Shown here: positions 1-8,368 of the stretch, one piece after another | How the letters are laid out: every line of letters starts with the position of its first letter | Numbering within the stretch: the first letter of the stretch is position 1 | Origin: Streptomyces sp. NBC_01497 | GTDB lineage: Bacteria; Actinomycetota; Actinomycetes; Streptomycetales; Streptomycetaceae | Reading direction: 5' to 3' | Assembly: GCF_036250695.1 (NCBI RefSeq) | Contig: NZ_CP109427.1 | Coordinates: 7,254,001-7,318,000 of the forward strand | DNA: 64,000 nucleotides | Translations under genes and position numbers: made by a program | The notes under the pieces: generated by a model | What the model saw: the letters and a program-made list of their open reading frames with translations, nothing else | Database searches by the model: none | What the model was told of the DNA's origin: nothing

Positions 1-55
1 GCGGGGTCCCGACGAGGGGCCCGCACGAGAACAGACGGACACCGGAGAGCAGGAC

Positions 56-823
56 ATGACGACCGACAGACCCGCATCGCCCATCGACACGAGCACCCCC
101 CACCCGGCGCGCGTGTACGACTACCTTCTCGGCGGCAAGGACAACTACCGCGTCGACAAGGAGATGGCGGAGCGGCTGCCCCCGGCCGTCGCCGAGGGGG
201 CCCGGCACAACCGGGCGTTCATGCACCGCGCCTTGGCCTGGGTCGCCGGCACCGGGATCGACCAGTACCTCGACATCGGCACCGGCATCCCGACCGAGCC
301 GAACCTCCACCAGATCGTCCAGCGCGCCGTGCCGACAGCGCGCGTCGTGTACACGGACTACGACCCGATCGTGCTGCGCCATGCGGAGGCCCTGCTGGTC
401 AGCGCCGCCGGCGGGAGCACCGACTACATCCAGGCCGATGTGCGGGAACCGGGCGCCATCCTCGAACACGCCCGTACCGTGCTCGACTTCGACCGGCCGG
501 TCTGCCTGTCGCTGATCGCGCTGATGCACTTCGTCACCGACGACCAGGATCCCTACGGCATTGTCCGTACCCTCGTTGACGCGATGCCGGCGGGCAGCGT
601 CCTCGTGTTCTCGCACGGCACCTTCGACTTCCATCCGGCGAACGACGCGTACTCGTCCCGGATCGACTCGAAGTGGCGCACCCTCGCGGAGATCGAACCG
701 TTCTTCGACGGCCTCGAACTGGTCGCGCCCGGCATCGTCCCCGCGCCGCGGTGGTACCAGGACACGGCGGCGCCGCAGGACGAGGTGTCCGGCATCTACG
801 CGGCCGTGGCCCGCATCCGCTGA
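56..823 (+). CDS. SAM-dependent methyltransferase, DUF574 family
   Basis: A 255-residue protein of the actinobacterial DUF574 (Methyltransf_19) group, predicted S-adenosylmethionine-dependent methyltransferases of unknown substrate. The family hallmarks are visible: an N-terminal ARVYDYLLGGKDNYRVD block, the SAM-binding loop YLDIGTGIPT near residue 72, VVYTDYDPIVL near residue 98, and SLIALMHFV near residue 152. Length is normal for the family. The ATG follows GGAGAGCAGGAC, a workable ribosome binding site. Such genes are numerous in Streptomyces and often stand alone; no partner is visible because the window starts 55 bases upstream. Substrate cannot be inferred. Confidence 0.9.
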   Translation: MTTDRPASPIDTSTPHPARVYDYLLGGKDNYRVDKEMAERLPPAVAEGARHNRAFMHRALAWVAGTGIDQYLDIGTGIPTEPNLHQIVQRAVPTARVVYTDYDPIVLRHAEALLVSAAGGSTDYIQADVREPGAILEHARTVLDFDRPVCLSLIALMHFVTDDQDPYGIVRTLVDAMPAGSVLVFSHGTFDFHPANDAYSSRIDSKWRTLAEIEPFFDGLELVAPGIVPAPRWYQDTAAPQDEVSGIYAAVARIR

Positions 824-988
824 CCGCCTGATCCCCTCCCGGGCATCGGCTCACCCACGGGCCCCGCCGCGCTTGCCGCCCCGAGCCGGCCGCGGCGGGG
901 CCCCAGGGGTGGCGGGGCAAAGCCGACGCTGCGCCAAACTCCGTACGAACGGGGCGAGTTGACTGAGCGTGTTGCGCCGCCAGGCCGG

Positions 989-1003
989 TGAAAGTTTCTT
1001 TCA
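989..1003. promoter_or_regulatory. GAAAGTTTC-type operator upstream of the lysozyme
   Basis: TGAAAG-TTT-CTTTCA is a perfect 6-bp inverted repeat, and it contains the 9-bp palindrome GAAAGTTTC. GAAA-S-TTTC palindromes are known in front of secreted glycoside hydrolase genes of Streptomyces, where LacI-type repressors act. It lies about 160 bp upstream of the GH25 start. The regulator is not in this window. Confidence 0.45.
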
Positions 1004-1027
1004 GCGTCCGTGGTGGTCGCCGCTTTC

Positions 1028-1043
1028 GCAGGTATAGACCAAC
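1028..1043. promoter_or_regulatory. DasR-like (dre) site upstream of the lysozyme
   Basis: The core GGTATAGACCA differs by one base from the GGTCTAGACCA heart of the DasR responsive element (consensus ACTGGTCTAGACCACT); 11 of 16 consensus bases match. DasR is the GlcNAc-responsive GntR repressor of streptomycetes, and a muramidase that frees GlcNAc-MurNAc would be a sensible target. The same bases contain TATAGA, which could also serve as a -10 box. Confidence 0.4.
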
Positions 1044-1164
1044 GGCGTGGGCCGATGCCCCTTCACAGCCGCTTCCCTCAGGCCCCACTCTTTCGGCATG
1101 CGACGCCCGCACGGTGGGCACGTCGTGAGCGCACCGGAATCTCCCCCCACTGCTGGAGGCACTG

Positions 1165-2043
1165 ATGGACCTCGCACGCACGTTCCGCCGCAGATCCGCC
1201 GCCCGCCGCGTACTGTCCGGCGCCGCCGGGACCCTGATCGGACTCGCGGGCCTGCTCGTCGCGGTACCCCAGACGGCGTCCGCCGCCCCGGCCCCCGCGG
1301 CGCCCGCCGCACCGGCCGCGCACGACCCGGGACTCGACTGGATGGGCTCCACCGTCCGCGCCCACGAGGGCGGCGCCGCGCAGCCCCCGTCCGACCGGAG
1401 CCCGGGCCCGCTCGTCACCCAGACCGCCGGTATGGACGTCAGCCACTACCAGGGCACCATCAACTGGACGTCCGCGTACGCGAACGGCGCCCGGTTCGTG
1501 TACATGAAGGCGACCGAGGGCACAACGTACCGTGACCCGAACTTCTCGGCGAACTACACCGGTTCGTACAACGCCGGGTTCATCCGCGGCTCGTACCACT
1601 TCGCCACTCCCGACTCGTCGACGGGCGCTGCGCAGGCCGACTACTTCGTCGCGCACGGGGGCGGCTGGTCCAAGGACGGCAAGACCCTGCCGCCGATGCT
1701 CGACATCGAGTACGGCTCGACGTCGACGTGCTACGGGCTCAGCCAGTCCGCGATGGTCAGCTGGATCACGTCCTTCGTGAACGAGGTGCACGCCAAGACC
1801 ACCCGCTGGCCCACCATCTACTCGACCACCGACTGGTGGACGACGTGCACCGGCAACACGGCGGCCTTCTCGGCCAACGACCCGCTGTTCATCGCCCGTT
1901 ACGCCTCCAGTGTGGGGACGCTGCCGGCCGGCTGGCCGTTCTACACGTTCTGGCAGTACGCCGACTCCGGGACGTTCCCCGGCGACCAGGACCGGTTCAA
2001 CGGCCCGCTCAGCGGCCTGACGAACCTCGCCAACAACGCCTGA
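1165..2043 (+). CDS. Secreted GH25 lysozyme (N,O-diacetylmuramidase type)
   Basis: A 292-residue exported muramidase that cleaves peptidoglycan between MurNAc and GlcNAc. Residues 1-45 form a signal peptide (several Arg, a hydrophobic stretch near TLIGLAGLLVAV, then a TASAAPA cleavage site), followed by an Ala/Pro-rich linker. The GH25 domain begins near residue 90 with MDVSHYQGTINW (catalytic-site Asp) and contains MLDIEYG with the catalytic acidic pair near residue 180. It closes with FWQYADSGTFPGDQDRFNG, typical of cellosyl/lysozyme M1. No separate wall-binding domain is present. The ATG follows GGAGG with a 6-base spacer. Two possible sugar-responsive sites lie upstream, which suggests control by amino sugar or polysaccharide availability. 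Confidence 0.93.
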   Translation: MDLARTFRRRSAARRVLSGAAGTLIGLAGLLVAVPQTASAAPAPAAPAAPAAHDPGLDWMGSTVRAHEGGAAQPPSDRSPGPLVTQTAGMDVSHYQGTINWTSAYANGARFVYMKATEGTTYRDPNFSANYTGSYNAGFIRGSYHFATPDSSTGAAQADYFVAHGGGWSKDGKTLPPMLDIEYGSTSTCYGLSQSAMVSWITSFVNEVHAKTTRWPTIYSTTDWWTTCTGNTAAFSANDPLFIARYASSVGTLPAGWPFYTFWQYADSGTFPGDQDRFNGPLSGLTNLANNA

Positions 2044-2057
2044 GCCGGGCGTGGCGT

Positions 2058-2086
2058 GGCGTGGCGGCCCGCGCGGTCGCCACGCC
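2058..2086. terminator. Hairpin between convergent lysozyme and PAP2 genes
   Basis: GGCGTGGCG and CGCCACGCC form a perfect 9-bp stem with an 11-base loop just after the GH25 stop. There is no T-run, as is usual for high-GC terminators. The genes on either side converge, so it could serve both. Confidence 0.6.
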
Positions 2087-2193
2087 GTGACTCCGGCCGC
2101 GTGGCGACGAGCGCGCCGCAGGGCGGGACGCGGTGGGACCGGGGGACCGGCCGGACGGCTGCCCGGGCGTGGCTGCCGGGGGGCGGGGTGGCC

Positions 2194-2907
2194 TTACGCG
2201 CTGCCCATTCCTTCCCGGTCCCGCCCGCTGCGGCGATGCCGCGCCCGCCCGCCGATGGCGTCGGGCCCCGGGGCGGCGTCCGGTGCCCCGGACGCGAGCA
2301 GCGGCCTCAGCGGGCCGCCGCCGAGCCGGGCCACCAGCGGCGTTGCCGTCCGGGCGAGCAGGCGGCTTGCGACGTACGCGAGCGGCAGCGACAGCAGCGC
2401 CGAACCGAGCACGTCGTGCGGGTAGTGCGCGCCGACGTACACCCGGGTGAACCCTTCGAGCAGTGCGAAGACGGCGGCGACGGCGCTCAGCCGCCGGTCG
2501 AGCAGCCACAGGGCCGCGACCGTCGCGAACGCCGTGGTGCTGTGCCCGCTGGGGAAGGCGTAGTCGCCGCGTACGGGGCACGCCTCGACGAAGAAGTCGT
2601 GCGGCAGGGAGTAGCAGGGGCGCACCTCGGTGACCAGCTTCTTGACCACCTCGGCGACGGCGAACGTGGCGGCCACCGAAACCGGCGCGGCCAGCGCCAG
2701 GGTCATCGCGCGGGCGCCGCGCCTGCGGGCACTCCACCAGCCGATCACCATGAGCACCGCGAAGACGGCGAGGCCCGCGTTGGTCCAGAGGGCGACCGGT
2801 TCGTTCAGCCAAGGGGTGTGCCGGGCGAGACCGGTGACATCGGTGAACAGCGAACCGTCGATACCGGAGCCGTCGTAGGCGAGCGTGGCCGCCGTGTGCG
2901 TGGTCAT
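2194..2907 (-). CDS. PAP2-family membrane phosphatase
   Basis: A 237-residue integral membrane phosphatase of the type-2 phosphatidic acid phosphatase superfamily, to which the undecaprenyl-diphosphate phosphatases BcrC/PgpB belong. All three active-site motifs are present: KKLVTEVRP (C1), YAFPSGHST (C2), and TRVYVGAHYPHDV (C3, with the nucleophile-activating His and Asp). About five or six membrane segments surround them, and the C-tail is Arg-rich. The ATG was chosen because the codons upstream of it look non-coding and AGGAAG sits just in front. A CTAC-N6-GTAG palindrome lies about 63 bp upstream. Exact lipid substrate is inferred only: undecaprenyl diphosphate or a phosphatidate. Confidence 0.88.
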   Translation of the reverse strand: MTTHTAATLAYDGSGIDGSLFTDVTGLARHTPWLNEPVALWTNAGLAVFAVLMVIGWWSARRRGARAMTLALAAPVSVAATFAVAEVVKKLVTEVRPCYSLPHDFFVEACPVRGDYAFPSGHSTTAFATVAALWLLDRRLSAVAAVFALLEGFTRVYVGAHYPHDVLGSALLSLPLAYVASRLLARTATPLVARLGGGPLRPLLASGAPDAAPGPDAIGGRARHRRSGRDREGMGSA

Positions 2908-2969
2908 TGAGGCCGCTTCCTGCGTGCGTGTCGCGCGGGCGCGGCGGGTCGAACCTCCCGGCCCCACAT

Positions 2970-2991
2970 TCGTCTACGCGAGAGTAGACGA
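2970..2991. promoter_or_regulatory. BlaI-type operator (N6 class) of the PAP2 gene
   Basis: Arms TCGTCTAC and GTAGACGA are perfect inverted repeats around a 6-base spacer. The arms and spacer length are identical to the site at 8147-8168, and the CTAC/GTAG core with the 6-base spacer recurs at 6095, 58182 and 58201. BlaI/MecI repressors bind TAC/GTA dyads. Confidence 0.7.
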
Positions 2992-3149
2992 TGAATTCCG
3001 GGTGGCCAAATCATGAACGAAGGACGAACGCAAGGGGTTCCCGGGTCCCGGGGCGCCGCAGGAGCGGCCACCGCGCGTGGCGGCCGGGGCCTGCCGGGCG
3101 GCACCCGCGCCGGTCCGGCCGGGCGGTGGCGGGGCTCACCGTGCGGGTG

Positions 3150-4940
3150 TCAGTGGGCGTGCGTGGTCGGCAGGAGCGCTGTGGTGATGGTCATCGGCCC
3201 GTCCGTCACGGCGATCAGATGCACGGGCACGTGAGGGCCGCGCGGCACCGCGTACAGGCCGTGCGGCGGACGCAGGACGTACGAGGCCGACGCGTGCGGG
3301 CCGAGGGTCCCGGGTCCGGACCTGACCGGCCACCAGGCGGACGCCCCCTGCCCCGCCCGGCTCGCGAAGTGCGGGGTGAGCCGGACGCCGGTGGTGTTCT
3401 CGGCCCGTACGGCCAGCGAGGTGACGCCGTGCCGGGCGCCCTCCGCGAACCGTGCGGTGACCTTCATGCGCAGCGGAGGCGGGCTCGCGGCCGCCACTGT
3501 CGCGCACAGTGCGGCGGGCAGGACGAGAGCGGCCGCGAGGGCGACGCGCCCCCGGCGGCCGGCGAGGGGCCGCGGCAGGCGGGGCCGCCACGCCGTCGCG
3601 AGCGCGCCGGCCGGCACGGTGGCGGCCGCCGCCAGCCACAGCGGTGTCATCAGCAGGAAGTAGCCGTCCTGCGAGCGGGTCGCCAGATAGAAGGGGAGCC
3701 AGGGCAGCACGGTCAGCGCGGGGCCGAGCCGCCGGATGAACAACGTCAGCGCGGCCAGCAGCCCCAGCAGCAGCAGGAGGCTCGCGTACGAGTAGAAGGC
3801 CAGGTGCGCACTGCCCGAGGTGAAGTAGTACGAGATGCCCATCAGGCCCTGGCCGTGCAGCATCGCCCCCTGGGTCATCGGCAGGAGCAGCCCCTTGAAC
3901 CACGCGGGGACGTCCTGGACCGCGACGTAGGCGTTGACGAGCAGCCAGGTCAGCGCGGCGGACCCGGCGTAGCGCGCGGTGAGGGCGAGGGCGGCGGGGG
4001 CCGTCCGGCCGCCCGGCGTGGTGGCGCCCGCGGCAAGATCGCCGCGCCGGACGGCGTAGATGCCGATGAGGAGGAACGGGGCCAGGAACCAGGCCAGTTG
4101 CTGGGCGGCGCAGGCCGCGCCGAGGCAGCAGGCGCGCAGCACCCCGTACCGCCCGAGCCGGCCGCCCGCGCCGGTCCCCGGCCAGCGCACCACGGCCGGG
4201 ACGAGCAGGGCGAACGCGATCAGGGCGGGATAGCCGGCGCGCGCGTAGTGCGGCAGCAGGCCGAAGCCCAGGCACACGGCGGTCGCGGCGGAGCGCCACG
4301 GCGCGGGCAGCAGTTTCCAGAGGGTGACGGTGCCCGCGACCAGGGCCCCGCTCGTCACCAGGGTCGCGGCCGCCGTGGAGTGCACGATCAGCCGTACGGG
4401 CGCGGTCAGCAGGGCCGCCAGCGGCGGATAGGCGTACGTGTAGTCGCCGCCGCCCCCCATGGTCTTCGTCAGGCCGACCCGGGGTGTGCCGAACAGCCAC
4501 GGCCAGGGGCTGCCGTAGACGGGCCGGCCGTGCAGGATCTCCGTCGCCGCCTGCGCGGTCAGCACGCCTTCGTCGGTGCCCCCGTGATCGAGCCAGTAGG
4601 CGCACACCGCCAGGGCGACGGCCACGGCGAGCACGGCCGCGTCCACCCGGCCCAGTGCCCGGCGCCCGCGGACGCACAGGGCGAGGACGCCGCAGAGGAG
4701 GATCGCGGCGTAGCAGAGGGAGATGGCCCCGGCGACCGGCGGGTCGAACCGCATGGCGGTCGTCCAGGTGGCGCGGGTGCCGATGAAGAGACTGGCGGTC
4801 GCGAGGATCGTCATCCCCCGATGCCACTGCGGGGGAGAGGCGCCCGGGGCGGAGCCGTCCGGCGGAGCGCTCTGGGCGGACGGGCCGGCCGGCCGCCGGG
4901 GGCCGGGTCTCTCCGCGTGAGTGGGCATGGTGTCGTCCAC
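3150..4940 (-). CDS. Polytopic membrane glycosyltransferase, GT87/DUF2029-like
   Basis: A 596-residue protein with roughly ten or more membrane segments. It resembles GT-C fold, polyprenyl-phosphate-sugar-dependent glycosyltransferases of the GT87 (DUF2029) group. Supporting marks are an acidic extracytoplasmic loop after the first helices (LDHGGTDEGVLTAQ), the following GDYTYAYPPLAALLTAP, and a soluble C-terminal domain of about 100 residues after the last helix. The GTG at 4940 follows AAGGAAG with a 5-base spacer; an in-frame ATG lies 12 bases downstream. A CTAC-N5-GTAG palindrome sits 42-54 bp upstream. The acceptor is unknown; GT87 relatives transfer mannose onto lipoglycans, so an envelope role is likely. 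A GT39-type enzyme is an alternative. Confidence 0.68.
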   Translation of the reverse strand: MDDTMPTHAERPGPRRPAGPSAQSAPPDGSAPGASPPQWHRGMTILATASLFIGTRATWTTAMRFDPPVAGAISLCYAAILLCGVLALCVRGRRALGRVDAAVLAVAVALAVCAYWLDHGGTDEGVLTAQAATEILHGRPVYGSPWPWLFGTPRVGLTKTMGGGGDYTYAYPPLAALLTAPVRLIVHSTAAATLVTSGALVAGTVTLWKLLPAPWRSAATAVCLGFGLLPHYARAGYPALIAFALLVPAVVRWPGTGAGGRLGRYGVLRACCLGAACAAQQLAWFLAPFLLIGIYAVRRGDLAAGATTPGGRTAPAALALTARYAGSAALTWLLVNAYVAVQDVPAWFKGLLLPMTQGAMLHGQGLMGISYYFTSGSAHLAFYSYASLLLLLGLLAALTLFIRRLGPALTVLPWLPFYLATRSQDGYFLLMTPLWLAAAATVPAGALATAWRPRLPRPLAGRRGRVALAAALVLPAALCATVAAASPPPLRMKVTARFAEGARHGVTSLAVRAENTTGVRLTPHFASRAGQGASAWWPVRSGPGTLGPHASASYVLRPPHGLYAVPRGPHVPVHLIAVTDGPMTITTALLPTTHAH

Positions 4941-4981
4941 AGCGGCTTCCTTACGTGGTGCGAGCAACCCGGCAGTTGCTA

Positions 4982-4994
4982 CTACATCATGTAG
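4982..4994. promoter_or_regulatory. BlaI-type operator (N5 class) of the GT87-like gene
   Basis: CTACAT-C-ATGTAG is a perfect inverted repeat. On the minus strand it reads CTACATGATGTAGTAG, matching the layout CTAC-A-N4-GTAGTAG of the site upstream of blaI-1 at 17111-17126. The spacer is 5 bases, unlike the 6-base spacer of the other sites. Confidence 0.6.
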
Positions 4995-5077
4995 ATGGAA
5001 TGTGCGCGCGCCGGGTTCCGCGCATCGGGTGAGGCGCCGCGCCCGTCGCGTGGGGCGCCGCCGCCGTTGTGCCCGGC

Positions 5078-5131
5078 GTACAGCAGGCGCCCGACGTGCC
5101 CGCCGTACAGCAGGCGCCCGACGCGCCCGGC
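5078..5131. repeat. Two 27-bp direct repeats
   Basis: Two adjacent copies (25 of 27 bases identical) beginning GTACAGCAGGCGCCCGACG, between the GT87-like start and the fetB remnant. They do not fall in a recognisable gene. Confidence 0.6.
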
Positions 5132-5152
5132 GCGCGCGCCACGCCCGACTCC

Positions 5153-5877
5153 TCACGCGGGGGGCCGCTGCGGCCCGCCGCGCGCCACCGTCTCGGTCGT
5201 CACGCTCACGGCCGCCGTCTGAACGGCCATCGGGGCGATCGGGACGAACAACCGCACCGCCCCTGCCATGATCGGGCTCGCGCTGCCCGGCAGCACCCCG
5301 ACGAAAGCGCCGGGGAGGGTGACGAGCCCGATGGTCCTGGTCTGGTCGAGCCCCGGCCACCTGTGCGTCGCAAGCGGCCGGACGGACGGCCTCCAGCCGG
5401 GCGACCGGGTCCAGGAATCCCAGGGACAGGGCCGCCTCCACCTCACCGCGGCGGTGCGTCGGCTCGTCCGGTGCGCGCCGCCCGGCCAGGACGGTGGCGG
5501 TGGGCGCGCCGCCCAGCAGGATGCCCGCGACGGGGACCGGCGCGATGCCCTTCAGCGGGACGAGCCCGGCCGGCGCGGCGCGGCCGCGACCGGGGCGGTC
5601 CCGCGGCGATCGGAACGGCTGTCAGCCACCACGACCGGTCGGGCGTGAGCCTGCGTCCCGCCGTGCGCGCCGCCGTGGCGAGCATCAGCAGGAGGAAGGC
5701 CGCCAGGGCCCGGAGTGAGCGGATCACCCAGGTGATCACCACGGAGACGGCGGCCGGCTGCACCGCCGCCCGCGGGCCGGCCGGCGCGATCTGCCGCCAC
5801 GGGGGAGGGCCGGTCTCCGGGCCGAGGTGGTAGCGGGCGCAGACGACGACCGCCGCGGGCAGCAGGACCGCCGGCAT
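5153..5877 (-). pseudogene. Frameshifted fetB-like (UPF0014) ABC permease remnant
   Basis: Three pieces in different frames line up with one FetB/UPF0014 permease, the membrane half of an iron-export ABC transporter. The first piece (from 5877) reads through RAAVQPAAVSVVITWVIRSL and WWLTAVPIAAG. After a shift near 5600 comes LVPLKGIAPVPVAGILLGG and EVEAALSLGFLDPVARLEA. After a second shift near 5360 comes LDQTRTIGLVTLPGAFVGV to the stop. Together they cover nearly the full family length with family motifs in the right order. No fetA ATPase gene is adjacent. Two shifts in one gene argue for true decay rather than one sequencing slip, but that cannot be settled here. Confidence 0.75.
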
Positions 5878-6094
5878 GATGCCGGGCGTCGGGTTGACGG
5901 GCGGGAGTCAGGACGCGGTGACCTTCGTGTGGCGCATGGTGCCGTCCCTTTCCTCTTCGTCGGGGGGCGTAGGCCGTTCGCGTTGTTTCGCGGCCGATGC
6001 GGCGCCGGTGGCGCGGCGCCGGGGCCGGGTCCGGGGTCGACTGGGGTCCATCGATGGTGCCGGGCCGGTCGTGCCGGTGGCCGGGCGCTATCGA

Positions 6095-6108
6095 CTACAG
6101 TGTTGTAG
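6095..6108. promoter_or_regulatory. BlaI-type operator (N6 class) upstream of dedA
   Basis: CTACA-GTGT-TGTAG, i.e. CTAC-N6-GTAG, between the fetB remnant (minus) and the DedA gene (plus). It is about 110 bp upstream of the chosen DedA start. Confidence 0.65.
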
Positions 6109-6218
6109 ACATTCGTGGAACGGCTCCGCCCGCCGGTCGAAGCCGCCTGTCACACGCACCGGGCGGCGGTCCTCGTGCACCGCGCCCCGGCCGCCCCATG
6201 ATGAGAAGGTCCCCGCCG

Positions 6219-6887
6219 ATGGCCGTACCCCTGTTCACCGCGACACAGCTCGCGGTGAATCTGCTCGACGCCCGCTCCGTGCTCTCCGCGTTCGGTGTCC
6301 TCGGCATCGCCCTGGTGATGTTCGCCGAGACGGGTCTGCTGATCGGGTTCTTCCTCCCGGGTGACTCGCTGCTGTTCACCGCGGGACTCCTGTGCGCCGG
6401 TACGTCGGGCCACGGGCCCACGATGTCGCTGCCGCAGGTGATCGTCGCCTCGGTTGCCGGGGCGCTGGCCGGAGCGCAGGTCGGATACGTACTGGGCCGG
6501 CGCGGGGGCCGGGCGCTGCTGGAGCGCAGCCGCTCCGCACGGCTGCGGGAGGGTGCCGTCAGGGCGGAGGAACTGCTCGAACGGTACGGGCACGCCAAGG
6601 CGATCGTCCTCGCCCGGTTCATCCCGGTCGTGCGGACCGTGCTCAACCCCCTCGCCGGCGTGCTCGACGTGCCGCCGCGCACGTTCGCCGTTTGGCAGGC
6701 CGCCGGTGGGCTGGTGTGGTCGGCGGGCCTCGTGGTCGCGGGATACGTGCTCGGTTCCTCGGTGCCGAACGTCGACCGGTACCTGCTGCCGATCATCGCG
6801 CTGATCGTCGTCGTGTCCCTGGTGCCGCTCGGGGTCGAACTGCTCAGGTCCCGCAGGCGCGCGGCGCGCGAGGGCGGCGTGAGCTGA
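6219..6887 (+). CDS. DedA-family membrane protein
   Basis: A 222-residue protein of the DedA/SNARE-associated family. Members have been shown to be transporters of polyprenyl-phosphate and other lipids; several act as undecaprenyl-phosphate flippases. Visible signatures are the re-entrant loop GLLIGFFLPGDSLLFTAG, the ALAGAQVGYVLGRRGG segment, and the ARFIPVVRTVLNPLAGVLDV motif with the conserved F-x-P-x-x-R. Five or so hydrophobic segments are present. The ATG at 6219 follows GAGAAGG with a 9-base spacer; in-frame ATGs at 6198 and 6201 are possible. It shares a CTAC-N6-GTAG operator type with PAP2 and uppP, which fits a role in lipid-carrier recycling. Confidence 0.9.
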   Translation: MAVPLFTATQLAVNLLDARSVLSAFGVLGIALVMFAETGLLIGFFLPGDSLLFTAGLLCAGTSGHGPTMSLPQVIVASVAGALAGAQVGYVLGRRGGRALLERSRSARLREGAVRAEELLERYGHAKAIVLARFIPVVRTVLNPLAGVLDVPPRTFAVWQAAGGLVWSAGLVVAGYVLGSSVPNVDRYLLPIIALIVVVSLVPLGVELLRSRRRAAREGGVS

Positions 6888-7094
6888 CGAGCCGCGCCCC
6901 CGTCCGAGCGGAGCTTGAGCCGGAACGGGCGAGGCGGCGGTGTCCCGGCGGCGCCCGGGGGAGGGCGCGCCGCCGGGCTCCCGGTCACCGGGCACCCGGT
7001 CCACGGTGCTGCCGCGCCGCCGGGCTCCCGTCCCAGGGCTGCCGCGTCGCCGGGCCCCGGTCCCGCCGGGCATCCGTGCCACCGGGCGCCCGTG

Positions 7095-8111
7095 TCACCA
7101 GTGGCGCGGGGCGCTCTCGGCCGCACCGTCCGTTCCCTCTCCGTTGCGGAGCGGCGCGTCGGGCCCGGCACCGCCGCGGAGCGCGGGGGCGGTCGGCGTG
7201 CCGTACGGGCGTCCGCCGGGCGTGGTGTCCGGCGCGCGGTCCGGGGAGTCGGCCCGGCTCACCGCCAGCCAGACGACCAGCGCGGCGATCGGGACCGCGA
7301 GTGCCAGGCTCACAGGGCCGGTGCCCCAGCCCAGCCCACCGCGGGCGCTGCCCACGCCCATCCAGTCGGCGAACGACGCCCCGAGGGGCCGGGTCAGGAT
7401 GTAGGCCCACCAGAACGCGGCCACGGAGTTGAGCCCGAGGAAGCGCCATGCGAGGGCGGGGATCATGATCATGGCGGCGAACAGGATGCCCGCCGGCAGG
7501 TAGCCGAGGCCCAGGCTGCCAGCGGTCAGATCGCCCGCGGCCGTGCCGAGAGCGAAGGTGGCAAGGACGGTGGACCAGTAGAAGTACTCCCTGCGGCGGG
7601 TGCGCACGGCGTGGATGGAGAGCGTGCCCTCCACGGCGTACCAGGCCATCAGGACGGCGGCCAGGATCACCGCGAACGCCACGGTGGAGACCGCGTACGG
7701 GATGCCCGCCACGACGTGCACCACATCGGCGGCCATGGTGCCGAAGACGCTCACCATGACGATCGCCGACCAGTACGCCCAGGCGCGGTAGCGGGGCGTG
7801 CGCAACTGCAGCCAGAGCAGCACGGCCAGACCGACGGCGCCGAGCGCGCCCGCGACGACCGGCCCGAGCGTCTTCGCCAGGAAGTCCGAGGTCGTCTCGC
7901 CCATGCCGGTCGTGAGGATCTTGACCACCCAGAACACCGCCGCGACGGCGGGAACCTTGATCGCCCCGGTGGCTCCCGCGCGGTTCGCCCTGCCGGCGGG
8001 CCCCGCGCCGCCGGCGGCCGTCCGCCCGGACGGTCCGCCGCCCGGTCGCCGATGCCTCGGTGCCGGCTCGGTCCTCGCGCCGCCGTCGGGTTGATTCGTC
8101 ATCACCTTCAC
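7095..8111 (-). CDS. COG4705-type membrane protein with four internal repeats
   Basis: About 338 residues. The first 45 are basic and disordered, followed by about eight membrane helices. The body matches COG4705 (uncharacterised membrane-anchored proteins), starting with KVPAVAAVFWVVKILTTGMG. Four helix pairs each carry a short G-plus-acid motif: GETTSDF, GTMAADV, GTAAGDL and GASFADW, so the protein looks like a fourfold duplication. The function of the family is not known. The GTG at 8111 lies behind a weak GGA; an ATG four codons in is an alternative. The CTAC-N6-GTAG operator 36-57 bp upstream has the same 8-nt arms as that of the PAP2 gene. Confidence 0.75.
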   Translation of the reverse strand: MKVMTNQPDGGARTEPAPRHRRPGGGPSGRTAAGGAGPAGRANRAGATGAIKVPAVAAVFWVVKILTTGMGETTSDFLAKTLGPVVAGALGAVGLAVLLWLQLRTPRYRAWAYWSAIVMVSVFGTMAADVVHVVAGIPYAVSTVAFAVILAAVLMAWYAVEGTLSIHAVRTRRREYFYWSTVLATFALGTAAGDLTAGSLGLGYLPAGILFAAMIMIPALAWRFLGLNSVAAFWWAYILTRPLGASFADWMGVGSARGGLGWGTGPVSLALAVPIAALVVWLAVSRADSPDRAPDTTPGGRPYGTPTAPALRGGAGPDAPLRNGEGTDGAAESAPRHW

Positions 8112-8146
8112 CGTTCCGGCGCCGGGCGCCGTCGTGTCCGTCGTTG

Positions 8147-8168
8147 TCGTCTACGAGACTGTAGACGA
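8147..8168. promoter_or_regulatory. BlaI-type operator (N6 class) of the COG4705 gene
   Basis: TCGTCTAC-gagact-GTAGACGA, a perfect 8-bp inverted repeat. The arms match 2970-2991 exactly although the spacer bases differ, which argues for selection on the arms. Confidence 0.7.
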
Positions 8169-8368
8169 TAGAAAGGACGGAGGTCGGCGCCGCGCGGTTC
8201 CGGCCGTCGGGGCCGGGGGGCGGTGTCCGCCGAGCGGCGCACGCTGCGCGCCCCGGGTTCCGGTCGGTCCTGCGGGCGGCGGCGGGAAGTGGGGGGCGCT
8301 GCCGGGAAGCGGGGGCGCCGCCGGTTCGCCCGTCCGGGTTCAGGGAGCTTTGTCACACCGGACCCTGC

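Noticed and set aside
986..1125. Possible small peptide frame starting with GTG at the TGAAAG palindrome
   Set aside because: No ribosome binding site, and the bases are better explained as regulatory elements of the lysozyme gene.
2991..4994. Long plus-strand open frame of 667 codons opposite the GT87-like gene
   Set aside because: It is the antisense shadow of a well-supported membrane protein; the translation is Arg/Gly/Pro-rich without any motif and has no ribosome binding site.
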